Below are positions 28,831-37,419 of a stretch of DNA of 64,000 bases, one piece after another; positions within the stretch are counted from its first letter, which is position 1; each line of letters begins with the position of its first letter. Source of the DNA: Gillisella vitis (GTDB taxonomy: Bacteria; Pseudomonadota; Alphaproteobacteria; Rhizobiales; Rhizobiaceae); the NCBI RefSeq assembly GCF_001541345.2, contig NZ_LMVL02000001.1, positions 372,001-436,000 on the forward strand. The letters are read 5' to 3'. A model generated the notes under the pieces. That model was given only the letters and a program-made list of their open reading frames with translations. It did not search any database and had not been told where the DNA came from. The position numbers were made by a program, and so were the translations under genes.

Positions 28831-28843
28831 TGACACAGTGTCA
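28831..28843. promoter_or_regulatory. Palindrome TGACACAGTGTCA, candidate TetR operator
   Basis: A perfect 13-base palindrome (six-base arms around one A) overlaps a TTGACA -35-like hexamer for the plus-strand operon. It lies 53 bases upstream of the divergent tetR start. Fits repression of both genes by the TetR protein. Confidence 0.5.
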
Positions 28844-28982
28844 GCTTTTCTCGATTACCATAGCAAATGGGCATGCTGGCGCACAGCGAGAAAGCAGAAA
28901 TGATCGGAGTTGCATGAATATGGCCTCAAGGCTTGCCTGTCGGCGTGGCCAAAGAGGACTCTTATAAACAGGGGAGGTTACG

Positions 28983-30272
28983 ATGATTCCAGGCGACAAT
29001 CTGTTGTGGAGTAATTGGTCAGGCAGCGTGGAGACCAAACTGAAAGCAATTCTTCGTCCCAGGACCAAGGAGGAGCTACAGGATGTGATCCGCTCGGCGA
29101 CGGGACCGCTAAGGCTGGTTGGTTCGGGCCATTCATTTACGCCGCTTGTCTCGACCCCTGGAACGATTGTCGATCTGTCGGCTCTATCTGGTTTGATCGA
29201 TCATGACAGTGACGCCCTGACAGCAACGATTGGAGCGGGCACCAAGCTTGGCGATCTGACGGAATTGCTCGCCGGGATCGGTCAAGCGCTGCCCAACATG
29301 GGCGATATCGACAAACAGTCTGTCGCTGGCGCGCTTGGCACGGCAACGCATGGTTCGGGCCTTAGCCTGGGCGCTTATCATACGCAGTTGAAAGGCATGC
29401 AGTTCATCGATGGTCGCGGCATGCACCGGGAATTTACAGCCGGACGCGATGACGAGATGATCCATGCGACCGGCGTGACGCTGGGTAGTTTTGGCGCCTT
29501 GACCGCTGTTACCTTTCAGAATGTCCCGGCTTATAATCTGCGCCGCAAGCGGACAATGCTGTCGATTGGCGATACGCTTGAAAACTTCGAAAGCCTGATG
29601 GCAGCCCATCGATCGGCGGAGGTTTTCTTTGTTCCCTTTGCCAATCATGCTGTTTTTCAGACATTGGATATCGCTGACGGGCAGGGTGATTTTCAAGTCA
29701 CCTTGGAGGACGAGGACGCTATTGCGACGCTGAAGAAACTCAGGACCTTACTGCGCTGGTTTCCCGGCTTGCGGCGCAAATTGATCGGCAATGCCATGGC
29801 AAAGCTGTCCGACGAGGAAGCGGTGGGTGAATGGATGAAGGTCTATGTCACCGACCGCCAGACCAAGTTCAACGAAATGGAATATCATCTGCCGTTCGAA
29901 GAGGGAGCTGGAGCTCTGGCGGAGATTATTGCACTGATTGAGAAACGTTTTCCAGAGATCTACTTTCCCATTGAAGTCCGCACCGTCAAAGGCGACGAAT
30001 TCTGGCTAAGCCCCTTCTACAAGCGTGACACGTGTTCGATAGCCATTCATCACGGCATCGGCGAAAATCCGGCAGCGTTCTTCCTTGCTGCGGAAGCTGT
30101 GTTTCGCAAGCGGGGCGGGCGACCGCATTGGGGTAAATTGCATAACCTGAGGGCTGCCGATCTGGTCGGCATCTATCCGCGATTTAAGGACGCGATGGAA
30201 ATAAGGTCCGAAATAGATCCCGAAAATCGCTTTATATCGCCTTACATGGCGACGCTGCTTGGGGTGCGATAA
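28983..30272 (+). CDS. FAD-linked aldonolactone oxidase-like oxidoreductase
   Basis: 429-residue flavoprotein of the vanillyl-alcohol-oxidase superfamily, closest in layout to L-gulono/D-arabinono-1,4-lactone oxidases and alditol oxidases. The FAD domain has LRLVGSGHSFTPL with H50 as the probable covalent flavin attachment site, and GDIDKQSVAGALGTATHGSG (about 107-126). The C-terminal substrate domain ends with the family's RPHWGKLH motif near residue 380 and FISPYMATLLG. It carries no signal peptide, so it is probably cytoplasmic. Its TAA overlaps the next ATG by one base, so it is coupled to a PLP enzyme. The true substrate (lactone, alditol or amino-polyol) is not evident. Confidence 0.9.
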   Translation: MIPGDNLLWSNWSGSVETKLKAILRPRTKEELQDVIRSATGPLRLVGSGHSFTPLVSTPGTIVDLSALSGLIDHDSDALTATIGAGTKLGDLTELLAGIGQALPNMGDIDKQSVAGALGTATHGSGLSLGAYHTQLKGMQFIDGRGMHREFTAGRDDEMIHATGVTLGSFGALTAVTFQNVPAYNLRRKRTMLSIGDTLENFESLMAAHRSAEVFFVPFANHAVFQTLDIADGQGDFQVTLEDEDAIATLKKLRTLLRWFPGLRRKLIGNAMAKLSDEEAVGEWMKVYVTDRQTKFNEMEYHLPFEEGAGALAEIIALIEKRFPEIYFPIEVRTVKGDEFWLSPFYKRDTCSIAIHHGIGENPAAFFLAAEAVFRKRGGRPHWGKLHNLRAADLVGIYPRFKDAMEIRSEIDPENRFISPYMATLLGVR

Positions 30273-31438
30273 TGGCTGAAGCCGACTATTTCCGGATGCT
30301 CTCCGAAGCGCTTTCTCAAGCCGAATCGTTTCGTCCGGTACTTGTGGTTGACAGAGACAGGCTCGATGCAAATATTGCCACGATTGCGGGCGGTCTCGCG
30401 CCGGGTCTTGGCTTACGGGTCGTTGATAAGTCTCTGTCATCGATCCCATTGCTTGAGCGCATTCTGACACAAGCCGGAACGATGCGCCTGATGAGCTTCC
30501 ATCTGCCAATGACCTGTGCCGTATTGGAAGCTTTCCCGAAGGCAGAAATCCTGTACGGGAAACCGCTTCCCACAAGAGCGCTTGCGGCTTGGATGCGGCT
30601 CGCGTCTCCTCATCTGGTCGAAGATCTTCTGCGGCGCACCGTGTTTCTGATCGATAGCCCGGACCGGCTCGACCAATATGCGGCATTGGCGCACGAAGCG
30701 GGGCAAACAATCAGAATAGCTTTTGAGACGGATACCGGCATGCATCGCGGTGGGTTCGAAACGCCTGATGCGCTGGCTGCCATCTGCGCACGTGCCGTTC
30801 AGCAGAAGGAATTGAGAATAGAGGGGCTTGTCGGCTATGAGGCGCATATCCCCGAGGTTGCTCGTCTCATCGGAGGCGCTGCGGAACAAGAGAAAGTTGT
30901 CTCGCGTATCAAGGCCTTTGTTTCGGTATTTCCGGAAGGCGCATGTGCCATCGCCAATACGGGAGGCAGTAAAACCGCGCTTTCCTATCATGATGCCGGT
31001 GCCGCGAATGAAGTCTCTGTGGGCTCGGCTTTCCTGAAGCCGACGGATTTCGATATGCCGTCTCTTGAGGCTGTGCAGCCTGCCGTCTTTATTGCCACGC
31101 CTGTGTTGAAAGTGGAGGAGGTCCGCCTGCCGGGGCCTGCGTGGCTGACAAGCCTAACGCAGGCTATCGGCCTTTTCCCGCGCAAGGGGTGTTTTCTCTA
31201 TGGCGGCAAGTGGATGGCCAAACCGGCCTTTCCCAAAGGCATGCGGGAAAACAAGATCTGGGGGCTTTCATCCAATCAGCAAATGATGGCTCTCCCTTAC
31301 GAAAGCGCCTTGAAGCCTGATGATTTTGCTTTCTTTCGCCCGACGCAGAGCGAGGCGGTGCTGCAACATTTCGATGGAATTCACGTTCTTTCCAAAGGCC
31401 GGATTATCGAAACCTGGCCCACTCTTCCGCCGGGTTGA
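30272..31438 (+). CDS. PLP-dependent alanine racemase-fold enzyme (D-threonine aldolase/DSD-like)
   Basis: 388-residue protein with an N-terminal alanine-racemase-type barrel. The PLP lysine is K53 in LRVVDKSLSS, and the barrel continues with FETDTGMHRGGF (about 152-163), GLVGYEAHIP and ANTGGSKT, which forms the phosphate cup. The C-terminal part resembles the D-threonine aldolase/D-serine dehydratase group rather than true alanine racemases. Expected chemistry is retro-aldol, dehydration or racemisation of a D-amino acid, but the substrate is unknown. Coupled to the flavin oxidase by a one-base overlap (TAATG), implying consecutive steps or a shared complex. Confidence 0.85.
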   Translation: MAEADYFRMLSEALSQAESFRPVLVVDRDRLDANIATIAGGLAPGLGLRVVDKSLSSIPLLERILTQAGTMRLMSFHLPMTCAVLEAFPKAEILYGKPLPTRALAAWMRLASPHLVEDLLRRTVFLIDSPDRLDQYAALAHEAGQTIRIAFETDTGMHRGGFETPDALAAICARAVQQKELRIEGLVGYEAHIPEVARLIGGAAEQEKVVSRIKAFVSVFPEGACAIANTGGSKTALSYHDAGAANEVSVGSAFLKPTDFDMPSLEAVQPAVFIATPVLKVEEVRLPGPAWLTSLTQAIGLFPRKGCFLYGGKWMAKPAFPKGMRENKIWGLSSNQQMMALPYESALKPDDFAFFRPTQSEAVLQHFDGIHVLSKGRIIETWPTLPPG

Positions 31439-31497
31439 CGGAAGAGGTTTGTGATCCTTTTAGACTTGGGTTCTATGCCGAGCGACCATTGACATGC

Positions 31498-32679
31498 TCA
31501 GAATTCGATCAGATACCCCAATCCAACGGCGACCGCCCAATCATGCTTGGCGGTTGCGTCATAAGTCGCTCCGGCGCTGACGCTCTGAGAACCGGCAGTG
31601 AGGTAAGACACGGAGGTTCCGAGATCGAATTTACCGAATTTGGTTTTGTACTCTGCGCCTAGTCCAAGCGACCATGTATCGGTCGTAATGTCTGCTCCGG
31701 TCCCGACGCCTTCATCCCAGGTCACATTGATGGTTCCAGACAGTTTTTCTGTAAATTCATGACCAACACCAATCTGGACCGTGTAGCCGTCCTTGTAGTT
31801 GAAAGTCTTGTTGCTGGTGCCAAGTCCGGTGACGTCATATCTGAAATTCTGAAGCACGCTCCAGTCCGTCCAGGTCAAGGAACCGTACACCAGCCAACCC
31901 GGTGCCACGCCGGTCTGGGCAGAGAGCTTGATCGACTGCGGCAGAGTTCCGGTTCCGTTGGCAGGTGCAGTGTCTGTCACACCGGCGGCAGCGGCGAGCG
32001 CTGACGGCGTGAAGGTTCCTTCGGCATCATGTGACACTTGTGACCGGTACATGAGCTGGAAGCGCATGGCATATTCGGGAATGTCGTAAGCAGCACCCAC
32101 TCGGTAGCCTAAGGCACCGTCATCTTTCAACCGAATGTTACCGTAAAGGGTGTTTTCCTTGTACTCGAAGCTTTCCAGAAAGACGCCGCCGATCATGTAA
32201 AAGCGGCCCGGCCCTGCGTCGACCCGCACATCGCAGGTTGCACCGTATTCATCCGTCGAAAACTGCATTTTTGAGGTCGGATTGACGAGAGGCAATCCCT
32301 GGCTCACAGCCGTTGTAAATTCAGCGTTCTGCGCCTGGCTTCCATATGTTGCAGATGCGCCAAATGGCTGTGTGTAAGTTAAAGCGCAGGCAATACCGGA
32401 ACCCAGTGTTGCCTTGACGGCGACGCTTGGTATCCAAAACTCATCCGAATAGGCTTTATCAGAGGCACGTGCGCCGTTCAGGGTTGAAAATGAGCGGCTT
32501 GGTGAAACATATATAGCTCCGGTGCGTAAACTATAGTTTCCATCCGTGAAGAGAATATCGGTGTCAGCCTCGCCACGGCTAAAACCTCCCGCAAGTGCAA
32601 GGCAAGGCGCAAACGATATTGCGCTGACACATATTGCCAGCGCAAATTGAGGTGCTTGCCAAAAATAGTGTCTGTTCAT
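31498..32679 (-). CDS. FadL/OMPP1-family outer-membrane transporter
   Basis: 393-residue outer-membrane beta barrel for uptake of hydrophobic compounds such as fatty acids and aromatics. A signal peptide (about 1-30, ALALAGG) is followed by GGFSRGEADTDILF, the start of the plug region seen in FadL-type proteins. Alternating amphipathic strands fill the rest, and the chain ends in LGYLIEF with a terminal phenylalanine. An AGAGG ribosome-binding site lies seven bases before the ATG. It converges on the PLP enzyme operon. Proximity to aromatic-aldehyde and reductase genes suggests uptake of aromatic or lipid-like substrates. Confidence 0.88.
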   Translation of the reverse strand: MNRHYFWQAPQFALAICVSAISFAPCLALAGGFSRGEADTDILFTDGNYSLRTGAIYVSPSRSFSTLNGARASDKAYSDEFWIPSVAVKATLGSGIACALTYTQPFGASATYGSQAQNAEFTTAVSQGLPLVNPTSKMQFSTDEYGATCDVRVDAGPGRFYMIGGVFLESFEYKENTLYGNIRLKDDGALGYRVGAAYDIPEYAMRFQLMYRSQVSHDAEGTFTPSALAAAAGVTDTAPANGTGTLPQSIKLSAQTGVAPGWLVYGSLTWTDWSVLQNFRYDVTGLGTSNKTFNYKDGYTVQIGVGHEFTEKLSGTINVTWDEGVGTGADITTDTWSLGLGAEYKTKFGKFDLGTSVSYLTAGSQSVSAGATYDATAKHDWAVAVGLGYLIEF

Positions 32680-33040
32680 TTCGTTCCCTCTTTTTTGTTG
32701 TGTGTCGTCTCGAGCCTGTCAGGTTCAGATCGAAGCAGTGATCCTTTTGCTCTCCTTGTTTTCGTTTATTTTTTCGGAAGCTTTGGCCTGCCTATCCCCC
32801 GACAAATGCCAAATCGACTGCCGCCTCCAGCGGTTCGATGGCTCTGGCCGCAATGGTTCAAACGCGCGGCATATGACGGTTCCCCAATTCAATGACGATA
32901 AATTGCACAGCGCTTCCATCAAGGGAAAACCTGGTCATATTGGTGTCATATGAGGCCAAGTCTTTGCCAGCGGATGAGGCAATTCTGTTCAGGGTGGATC
33001 GAGATATGGCTCTTGTCCCAACGGATGAGGCTGGGAGGTC

Positions 33041-33184
33041 ATGCTGGTCATGAAGGAAACCGATGACTTACGCAAAACTCTGCCGAATTGGATCGATTCT
33101 GATGGGCATATGGTCTTTGCTCTTCGCACTCAAAACGACGATAACTCCGTGCGTTTCAATTCGCACGGAGTTGTAGGAATCTAG
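33041..33184 (+). CDS. Weak 47-residue small ORF
   Basis: ATG 33041 follows GGAGG by two bases; a second ATG at 33050 gives a spacing of eleven. The peptide (MLVMKETDDLRKTLPNWIDS at its start) has a soluble composition but no recognised family. The hairpin at 33143-33172 lies within it. This may be chance. Confidence 0.2.
   Translation: MLVMKETDDLRKTLPNWIDSDGHMVFALRTQNDDNSVRFNSHGVVGI
33143..33172 (-). terminator. Hairpin downstream of the aldehyde dehydrogenase operon
   Basis: Perfect 11-bp stem AACTCCGTGCG (33143-33153) with 33162-33172 around an eight-base loop. It is 88 bases past the aldehyde dehydrogenase stop on the minus strand. The trailing bases (ATCGTCGTTTTG) are weakly T-rich. 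Confidence 0.5.
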
Positions 33185-33259
33185 TAAAAATAATAATATT
33201 ATCAATTATTTGTGGCGAGTGAAAATGACGCATCAAACATTGTTCAATCCCTGTTGGTG

Positions 33260-34669
33260 TTAGCCGCGCATCATAAACCTAGCCAGCCACTTGGCCATGC
33301 GTCCGTAAGGCGGCATAGCGAGGCGTGCAGGATTGAAAAGACGGACTTTCGCAATGCCGCGGGCGTGCGAAAAGCGCTTGAAGCCCTCATGGCCGTGATA
33401 GGCCCCCATGCCGCTTGGCCCGATACCGCCAAACGGCAGGTCGTTTTGAGCGATATGCAGCAGCGTCCCATTGATGGTGACATTGCCGGAAATCGTGTTC
33501 GTCAGTGCTTTTTTCTCGGTCTGCCGGTTTCCCGTGAAGATATAGAGCGCCAGAGGGCGCGGGCGCTCGCGGACAAATTTCAACGCGGAATCAAAATCCT
33601 CATAGGGAATAAGGGGCAGGACCGGCCCGAATATTTCCTCCTCCATCAGCAAGCAGTCGGCAGGCGGATCGATCACCAGCGTGGGTGCGATCACGCGCCC
33701 TTGAGTGGGCATGGCGATATCAGCAGTGATGAGTTTGGCCCCACGGGTGCGGCATTCCTCAATGCCTTTGACCAACCGTTCATGCGCTCGAGCGCCGACA
33801 AGGCTTGAATACTGTTCCTGCCCCGCCTGTCGTGGATAAAAAGCCTCTGCCTGAGAGATCAGCGCGGATGCAAGGTCTCCAAGTTTTGATTTCTCGACCA
33901 GAACATAGTCCGGTGCAATGCAAGTTTGGCCCGCATTCATCAGTTTTCCGAAGGCGATGTCACGGGCTGCATCGGCAATAGGATAATCCGGGGCGATGAG
34001 TGCGGGCGACTTGCCGCCAAGTTCCAGGGTGAGCGGTGTCAGGTTAGCTGCCGCTGACGCCATAACCTTGCGGCCGACCGCTGTTGAGCCGGTGAAAATT
34101 AGATGATCGAACGACAGGGCAGAAAAGGCGGATGCAATTTCCACTCCACCCTGGACTACGGCGACCTCTTCGGGGGTAAAATATCTCTCGATAAGTTTGG
34201 AAAGAAGAGCAGAGGTTTCCGGCAGCAATTCCGATGGCTTGATGATCGCCCGGTTTCCCGCAGCCAGAATGTCAATCAGTGGCCCAAGAGCCAGTAGAAG
34301 CGGATAATTCCACGGCACCATAATACCAATCACCCCGAGCGGCTGGTATTGAACCCAATTTGCAAGCTGGAGAAACTCAATCGAGCGCCCGCGGCGTTCG
34401 GGCTGCATCCATTTGCGCAGATGGGACCGTGTGTGGCGAAGCGCGCCCATCAGCGGAGCAATCTCCAACTGTACCGTTTCATGCTGGGACCTATGACCAA
34501 AATCGCGAGAAACCACGTCGCATAACGCTTGCCGGTTCTCCTTCAGCAATCGGCCGATCCGGTTCAGCCGGTCCAGACGCAAGGACAGTGAAGGATACAT
34601 GTCATGCTGGAAGGATTGACGCTGGCGTTCCAGAACAGGCTGTAGAGTTTCAATGGCCATATCGAACAA
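33260..34669 (-). CDS. Coniferyl-aldehyde dehydrogenase-like aldehyde dehydrogenase
   Basis: NAD(P)-dependent enzyme of 469 residues from the class-3-like aldehyde dehydrogenase branch that includes bacterial coniferyl aldehyde dehydrogenase (CalB). Visible landmarks are PWNYPLLLALGPL for cofactor approach, TGSTAVGRKVM for the dinucleotide loop, LELGGKSP with the general-base glutamate, and NAGQTCIAPDYVL with the catalytic cysteine. The branch typically has an extended C-terminal hydrophobic tail; here it ends FNPARLAMPPYGRMAKWLARFMMRG. The start is TTG 34669 with GGAG six bases before it; ATG 34660 is the alternative. It is 11 bp downstream of the MFS gene in one operon. Likely substrates are aromatic or long-chain aldehydes. 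Confidence 0.9.
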   Translation of the reverse strand: MFDMAIETLQPVLERQRQSFQHDMYPSLSLRLDRLNRIGRLLKENRQALCDVVSRDFGHRSQHETVQLEIAPLMGALRHTRSHLRKWMQPERRGRSIEFLQLANWVQYQPLGVIGIMVPWNYPLLLALGPLIDILAAGNRAIIKPSELLPETSALLSKLIERYFTPEEVAVVQGGVEIASAFSALSFDHLIFTGSTAVGRKVMASAAANLTPLTLELGGKSPALIAPDYPIADAARDIAFGKLMNAGQTCIAPDYVLVEKSKLGDLASALISQAEAFYPRQAGQEQYSSLVGARAHERLVKGIEECRTRGAKLITADIAMPTQGRVIAPTLVIDPPADCLLMEEEIFGPVLPLIPYEDFDSALKFVRERPRPLALYIFTGNRQTEKKALTNTISGNVTINGTLLHIAQNDLPFGGIGPSGMGAYHGHEGFKRFSHARGIAKVRLFNPARLAMPPYGRMAKWLARFMMRG

Positions 34670-34680
34670 GGTTCACTCCG

Positions 34681-35817
34681 CTATTTATTGGCGACAGTCG
34701 CTGGAAAGCTGCGGTGCAGTTGGCCAAAGATGATTGCAGCAAAGATCGCCGCGATTGCTAGGGGCAGGAGACAGGACCAGGCGAAAAGGCTTGAATCGTA
34801 GCCTTCAAAGATTGGCCCGGCAATTGCGGTTCCCAGCGTGGCCCCCACTATGGCGACCACTAACGTTCGTGACATCACGGACCCGTCGGGGTCGTTTTCG
34901 GTCAGTATACCTGTGATAAACGGGGTCACGATATAGAAACCGATATTGACCAGAACCTGTGTCATGACGAAAATCAGGGGTGTTAGCATGGTGAACAGGA
35001 AATAGATCGATAGCGCCATGATCAGGAAACCCAGCAGCACGGCTGGCAGTCTTTTGGCCTTGTCATGGGTGAAAGAAGGAATGATCGCACCCAGGAAGCC
35101 CACCAGCGACGATAGGGCCAGATAGAAGCCAACTTCACCATTGCTGAGCCCCACTTTTTCCCCCACATAACCGCAGACTGCCCATTGTACCGCCTGTACC
35201 CCATAAACGAGAAATACAACCATCATTGCAAGCAGCATTTTCCCATTGTTGAGTTTGGCATGATGGCTTGCCACAGGAAGCAGGGTTGAGCGCCTGGCGA
35301 CGAACACAAGGAGTGGCGCCAGAATGGCGGTGAACGCACCCAGCATGAGAAAGACGGGTGCTCCCGCGTCGTCCGGTGGCATGAGCGACACCACAAAAAG
35401 CAGCAGTCCCATGGCAGTTCCGCCAATCAGGCTAAGCGCCCCCCAGTATCTCTCAGCATTGGCAAGCGAGGCGAGGCTCATCGAAACGAGGCTGAACAAG
35501 GCGCCTTCCCCCAGACCGGTTGCGAATCTTGCGGTGGCAAGACTGTAAGGGTTATGAAGCCAGAAACTCAGTGCTTCGCCGGCCATGACCGCGACAATGC
35601 CGCCAATCGCCACTGCTTTCCATGATCTGAGGGCCAGTTTGGCGAGGAATATCCCGTAAAACGCAATACCTGCGAGTTCCGCACTGGCGACGATTGTCGC
35701 CATGGCTTCGCTATAGCCGGCCAGTTTGCTTATCGACAGAACGACGACGGGCATGACCATTGTCCCATTCAGCGCGACCGCATAGGCAGCACTCAAGCCG
35801 AGTATCCACAAAAGCAT
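34681..35817 (-). CDS. MFS transporter
   Basis: 378-residue carrier with about twelve membrane helices (start MLLWILGLSAAYAVALNGTM). The ATG at 35817 has GGGAG seven bases upstream; the ATG at 35823 overlaps this site too closely. Loop positively charged residues after helix 2 (LAKLALRSWKAVA) suit the MFS orientation. Cotranscribed with the aldehyde dehydrogenase and divergent from an AraC regulator. Substrate probably the aromatic or aldehyde precursor handled by its neighbour, by inference. Confidence 0.85.
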   Translation of the reverse strand: MLLWILGLSAAYAVALNGTMVMPVVVLSISKLAGYSEAMATIVASAELAGIAFYGIFLAKLALRSWKAVAIGGIVAVMAGEALSFWLHNPYSLATARFATGLGEGALFSLVSMSLASLANAERYWGALSLIGGTAMGLLLFVVSLMPPDDAGAPVFLMLGAFTAILAPLLVFVARRSTLLPVASHHAKLNNGKMLLAMMVVFLVYGVQAVQWAVCGYVGEKVGLSNGEVGFYLALSSLVGFLGAIIPSFTHDKAKRLPAVLLGFLIMALSIYFLFTMLTPLIFVMTQVLVNIGFYIVTPFITGILTENDPDGSVMSRTLVVAIVGATLGTAIAGPIFEGYDSSLFAWSCLLPLAIAAIFAAIIFGQLHRSFPATVANK

Positions 35818-36258
35818 CGTCATTCTCCCAGAGAGGTTGGCCCTCCGAGAGGTTGATCCCTAGAGAGGCCGGGTCGCTTTTCGCTTACCCAATGTTCCGC
35901 CTGTTCTTATTGTCCGGCCCTTGAAGAGCGCGGTGACATTTAGAATAGGAGGACGACACCGCATCACAAGGGAGTTCGGGGACACTGTGGTGTCATATCC
36001 GGCCAATCTGTCTCCCAGGGCCGCCCCGGCATTGACTGCTGTCATGAAGGTGTCTTTGTATTTCATGCTTTGCGCAGCGGCTATACTCGGCGTGAATAGC
36101 CAGTTGCTGGCAGGAAATATTGTACGGTTGGGGCAAATGTCGCATAATCCCTGCTATTTCCGGCCATAACCGGCTCTGTTGGAGGAGAATGGAACAGGAT
36201 GCTGGCATGGCTGTCGCAGCAGAAATGGACGTGAAGGATAAGTCATAAGGGGGGTCTG
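35818..36258. other. Divergent control region between MFS and AraC genes
   Basis: About 440 bases holding both promoters, plus a triple 16-bp spaced repeat next to the MFS start (35831-35871). Open frames here are short and unsupported. No hairpin terminator seen. Confidence 0.5.
35831..35871. repeat. Three GAGAGG repeats with 16-bp period
   Basis: GAGAGGTTG at 35831-35839 and 35847-35855, and GAGAGGCCG at 35863-35871, are each exactly 16 bases apart. They lie immediately upstream of the MFS start codon, in its leader. A tandem protein-binding array or local duplication; function unknown. Confidence 0.45.
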
Positions 36259-37290
36259 ATGAAGACAGTCGATGCGCGTTACGTAACTGCCAATATCCCG
36301 GCGTTTCTCATTCGCAGCCTCGTGATGACGCTCACGGATTTTGGTCTCGACGCCTCGCGATTAACGGCGGGCCTCGGCATTCCCATGGAGGATCTCGCCG
36401 ACCCAGCCTGTCGGGTTTCTTTTCGCCAGGGACGCGAGGCGATCCTGCGCGCCATGAAAATGACCAGGGGCAAGGCGCTTGGACTGGAAACCGGGATTCG
36501 CGAAAAGATTACCTCTGTCGGCCTTGTCGGTTATGTGATGATAACGGCAGCGACTGTGGGTGATGCGGTTAAGCTCGGTCTCGATCTGCAAAAAGATACC
36601 GGCAGCATGCTGGAATTCGACACCAGGGAAAGTCCGGAGGGTGTCGTCGTCACGGCGGCGAGCCGTTTTCACGATCCCGACATCTATGTTTTCCTGGTGG
36701 AAGAAGCTTTTGCCAGCTTCATGGGGGTCGCACACGGCCTTGTCGGGGAGGGGTTCAAGCCGGTCCGGATCGATTTTGCTTACCCGGCGCCAGCGCATAC
36801 GGAAGCCTATCAACGGGTTTTCGGCTGTCCGGTCCGATTTGGCCAGATGGAAAACGCCTTCATCTACGATGCCGCCTGGTACAAGCAGCCGCTGCTGACC
36901 TCCGATCCTCTTAGCCACCGCCAACTCCTTGAATTCATGGCCTATAACCGGGCCAGAAGCCGCGAGGCGGCTGAAATCATCGAATCCGTCGAAAGGGTTC
37001 TCCGGCAGAAACTGCATAGTCGCACGCATATTTCCAAGGTGGCCCGTGCGCTTGGTATGAGCGAGCGCACCTTGCGTCGCAGACTTGCCGAGAGCGGGGT
37101 TTCCTTCCAATCGCTTCTGGATGATCTTCGCAAGAACCGCACGCTCGAACTGTTAGGCAACAGGAACATGTCTGTCGAGCAGATCGCCTTTGCGGTCGGA
37201 TTTTCGGACCCTCATAATTTTCGGCGCGCCTTCCGACGTTGGACCGGCACCACGCCCGGTGCGCTTCGTGCGGATCTATCGCCTATTTGA
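36259..37290 (+). CDS. AraC-family transcriptional regulator (arabinose-binding-domain type)
   Basis: 343-residue regulator. The N-terminal domain (about 15-215) resembles the AraC arabinose-binding-like region of OruR/ArgR-type regulators, with SFRQGREAILRAMKMT and VGLVGYVMITAATVGDAVKLG. The C-terminal DNA-binding part (about 235-340) has two helix-turn-helix units: HISKVARALGMSERTLRRRLAE, and MSVEQIAFAVGFSDPHNFRRAF followed by the TGTTPGALR tail. It is divergent from the MFS/aldehyde dehydrogenase operon and in line with the kinase-aldolase cluster, so it could control either or both. A short terminator-like hairpin follows at 37320. Confidence 0.9.
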   Translation: MKTVDARYVTANIPAFLIRSLVMTLTDFGLDASRLTAGLGIPMEDLADPACRVSFRQGREAILRAMKMTRGKALGLETGIREKITSVGLVGYVMITAATVGDAVKLGLDLQKDTGSMLEFDTRESPEGVVVTAASRFHDPDIYVFLVEEAFASFMGVAHGLVGEGFKPVRIDFAYPAPAHTEAYQRVFGCPVRFGQMENAFIYDAAWYKQPLLTSDPLSHRQLLEFMAYNRARSREAAEIIESVERVLRQKLHSRTHISKVARALGMSERTLRRRLAESGVSFQSLLDDLRKNRTLELLGNRNMSVEQIAFAVGFSDPHNFRRAFRRWTGTTPGALRADLSPI

Positions 37291-37319
37291 CCGGGAAAGA
37301 CCCCTCAAAGGACAGCTTC

Positions 37320-37344
37320 ACCGCTACGCAAACGGCGGTTTTTT
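37320..37344 (+). terminator. Short hairpin with T-run after the AraC gene
   Basis: ACCGC (37320-37324) and GCGGT (37335-37339) form a five-pair stem, followed by six T residues (37339-37344). A weak intrinsic terminator separating the regulator from the kinase gene. Confidence 0.45.
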
Positions 37345-37419
37345 CCCCTATCATACGTGCAATATCCAATAAAAATGGGGAGCGACCTGGATGTATCCAG
37401 GCTGCGTGCACGGCAAGAG

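Larger units (their letters stand above)
32680..33259. other. Region between FadL-type and aldehyde dehydrogenase genes
   Basis: 580 bases holding the fadL-type promoter, a strong hairpin at 33143-33172, and a weak 47-codon frame (33041-33184). Other frames here lack ribosome-binding sites and family resemblance. A possible remnant region; nothing else identified. Confidence 0.45.
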
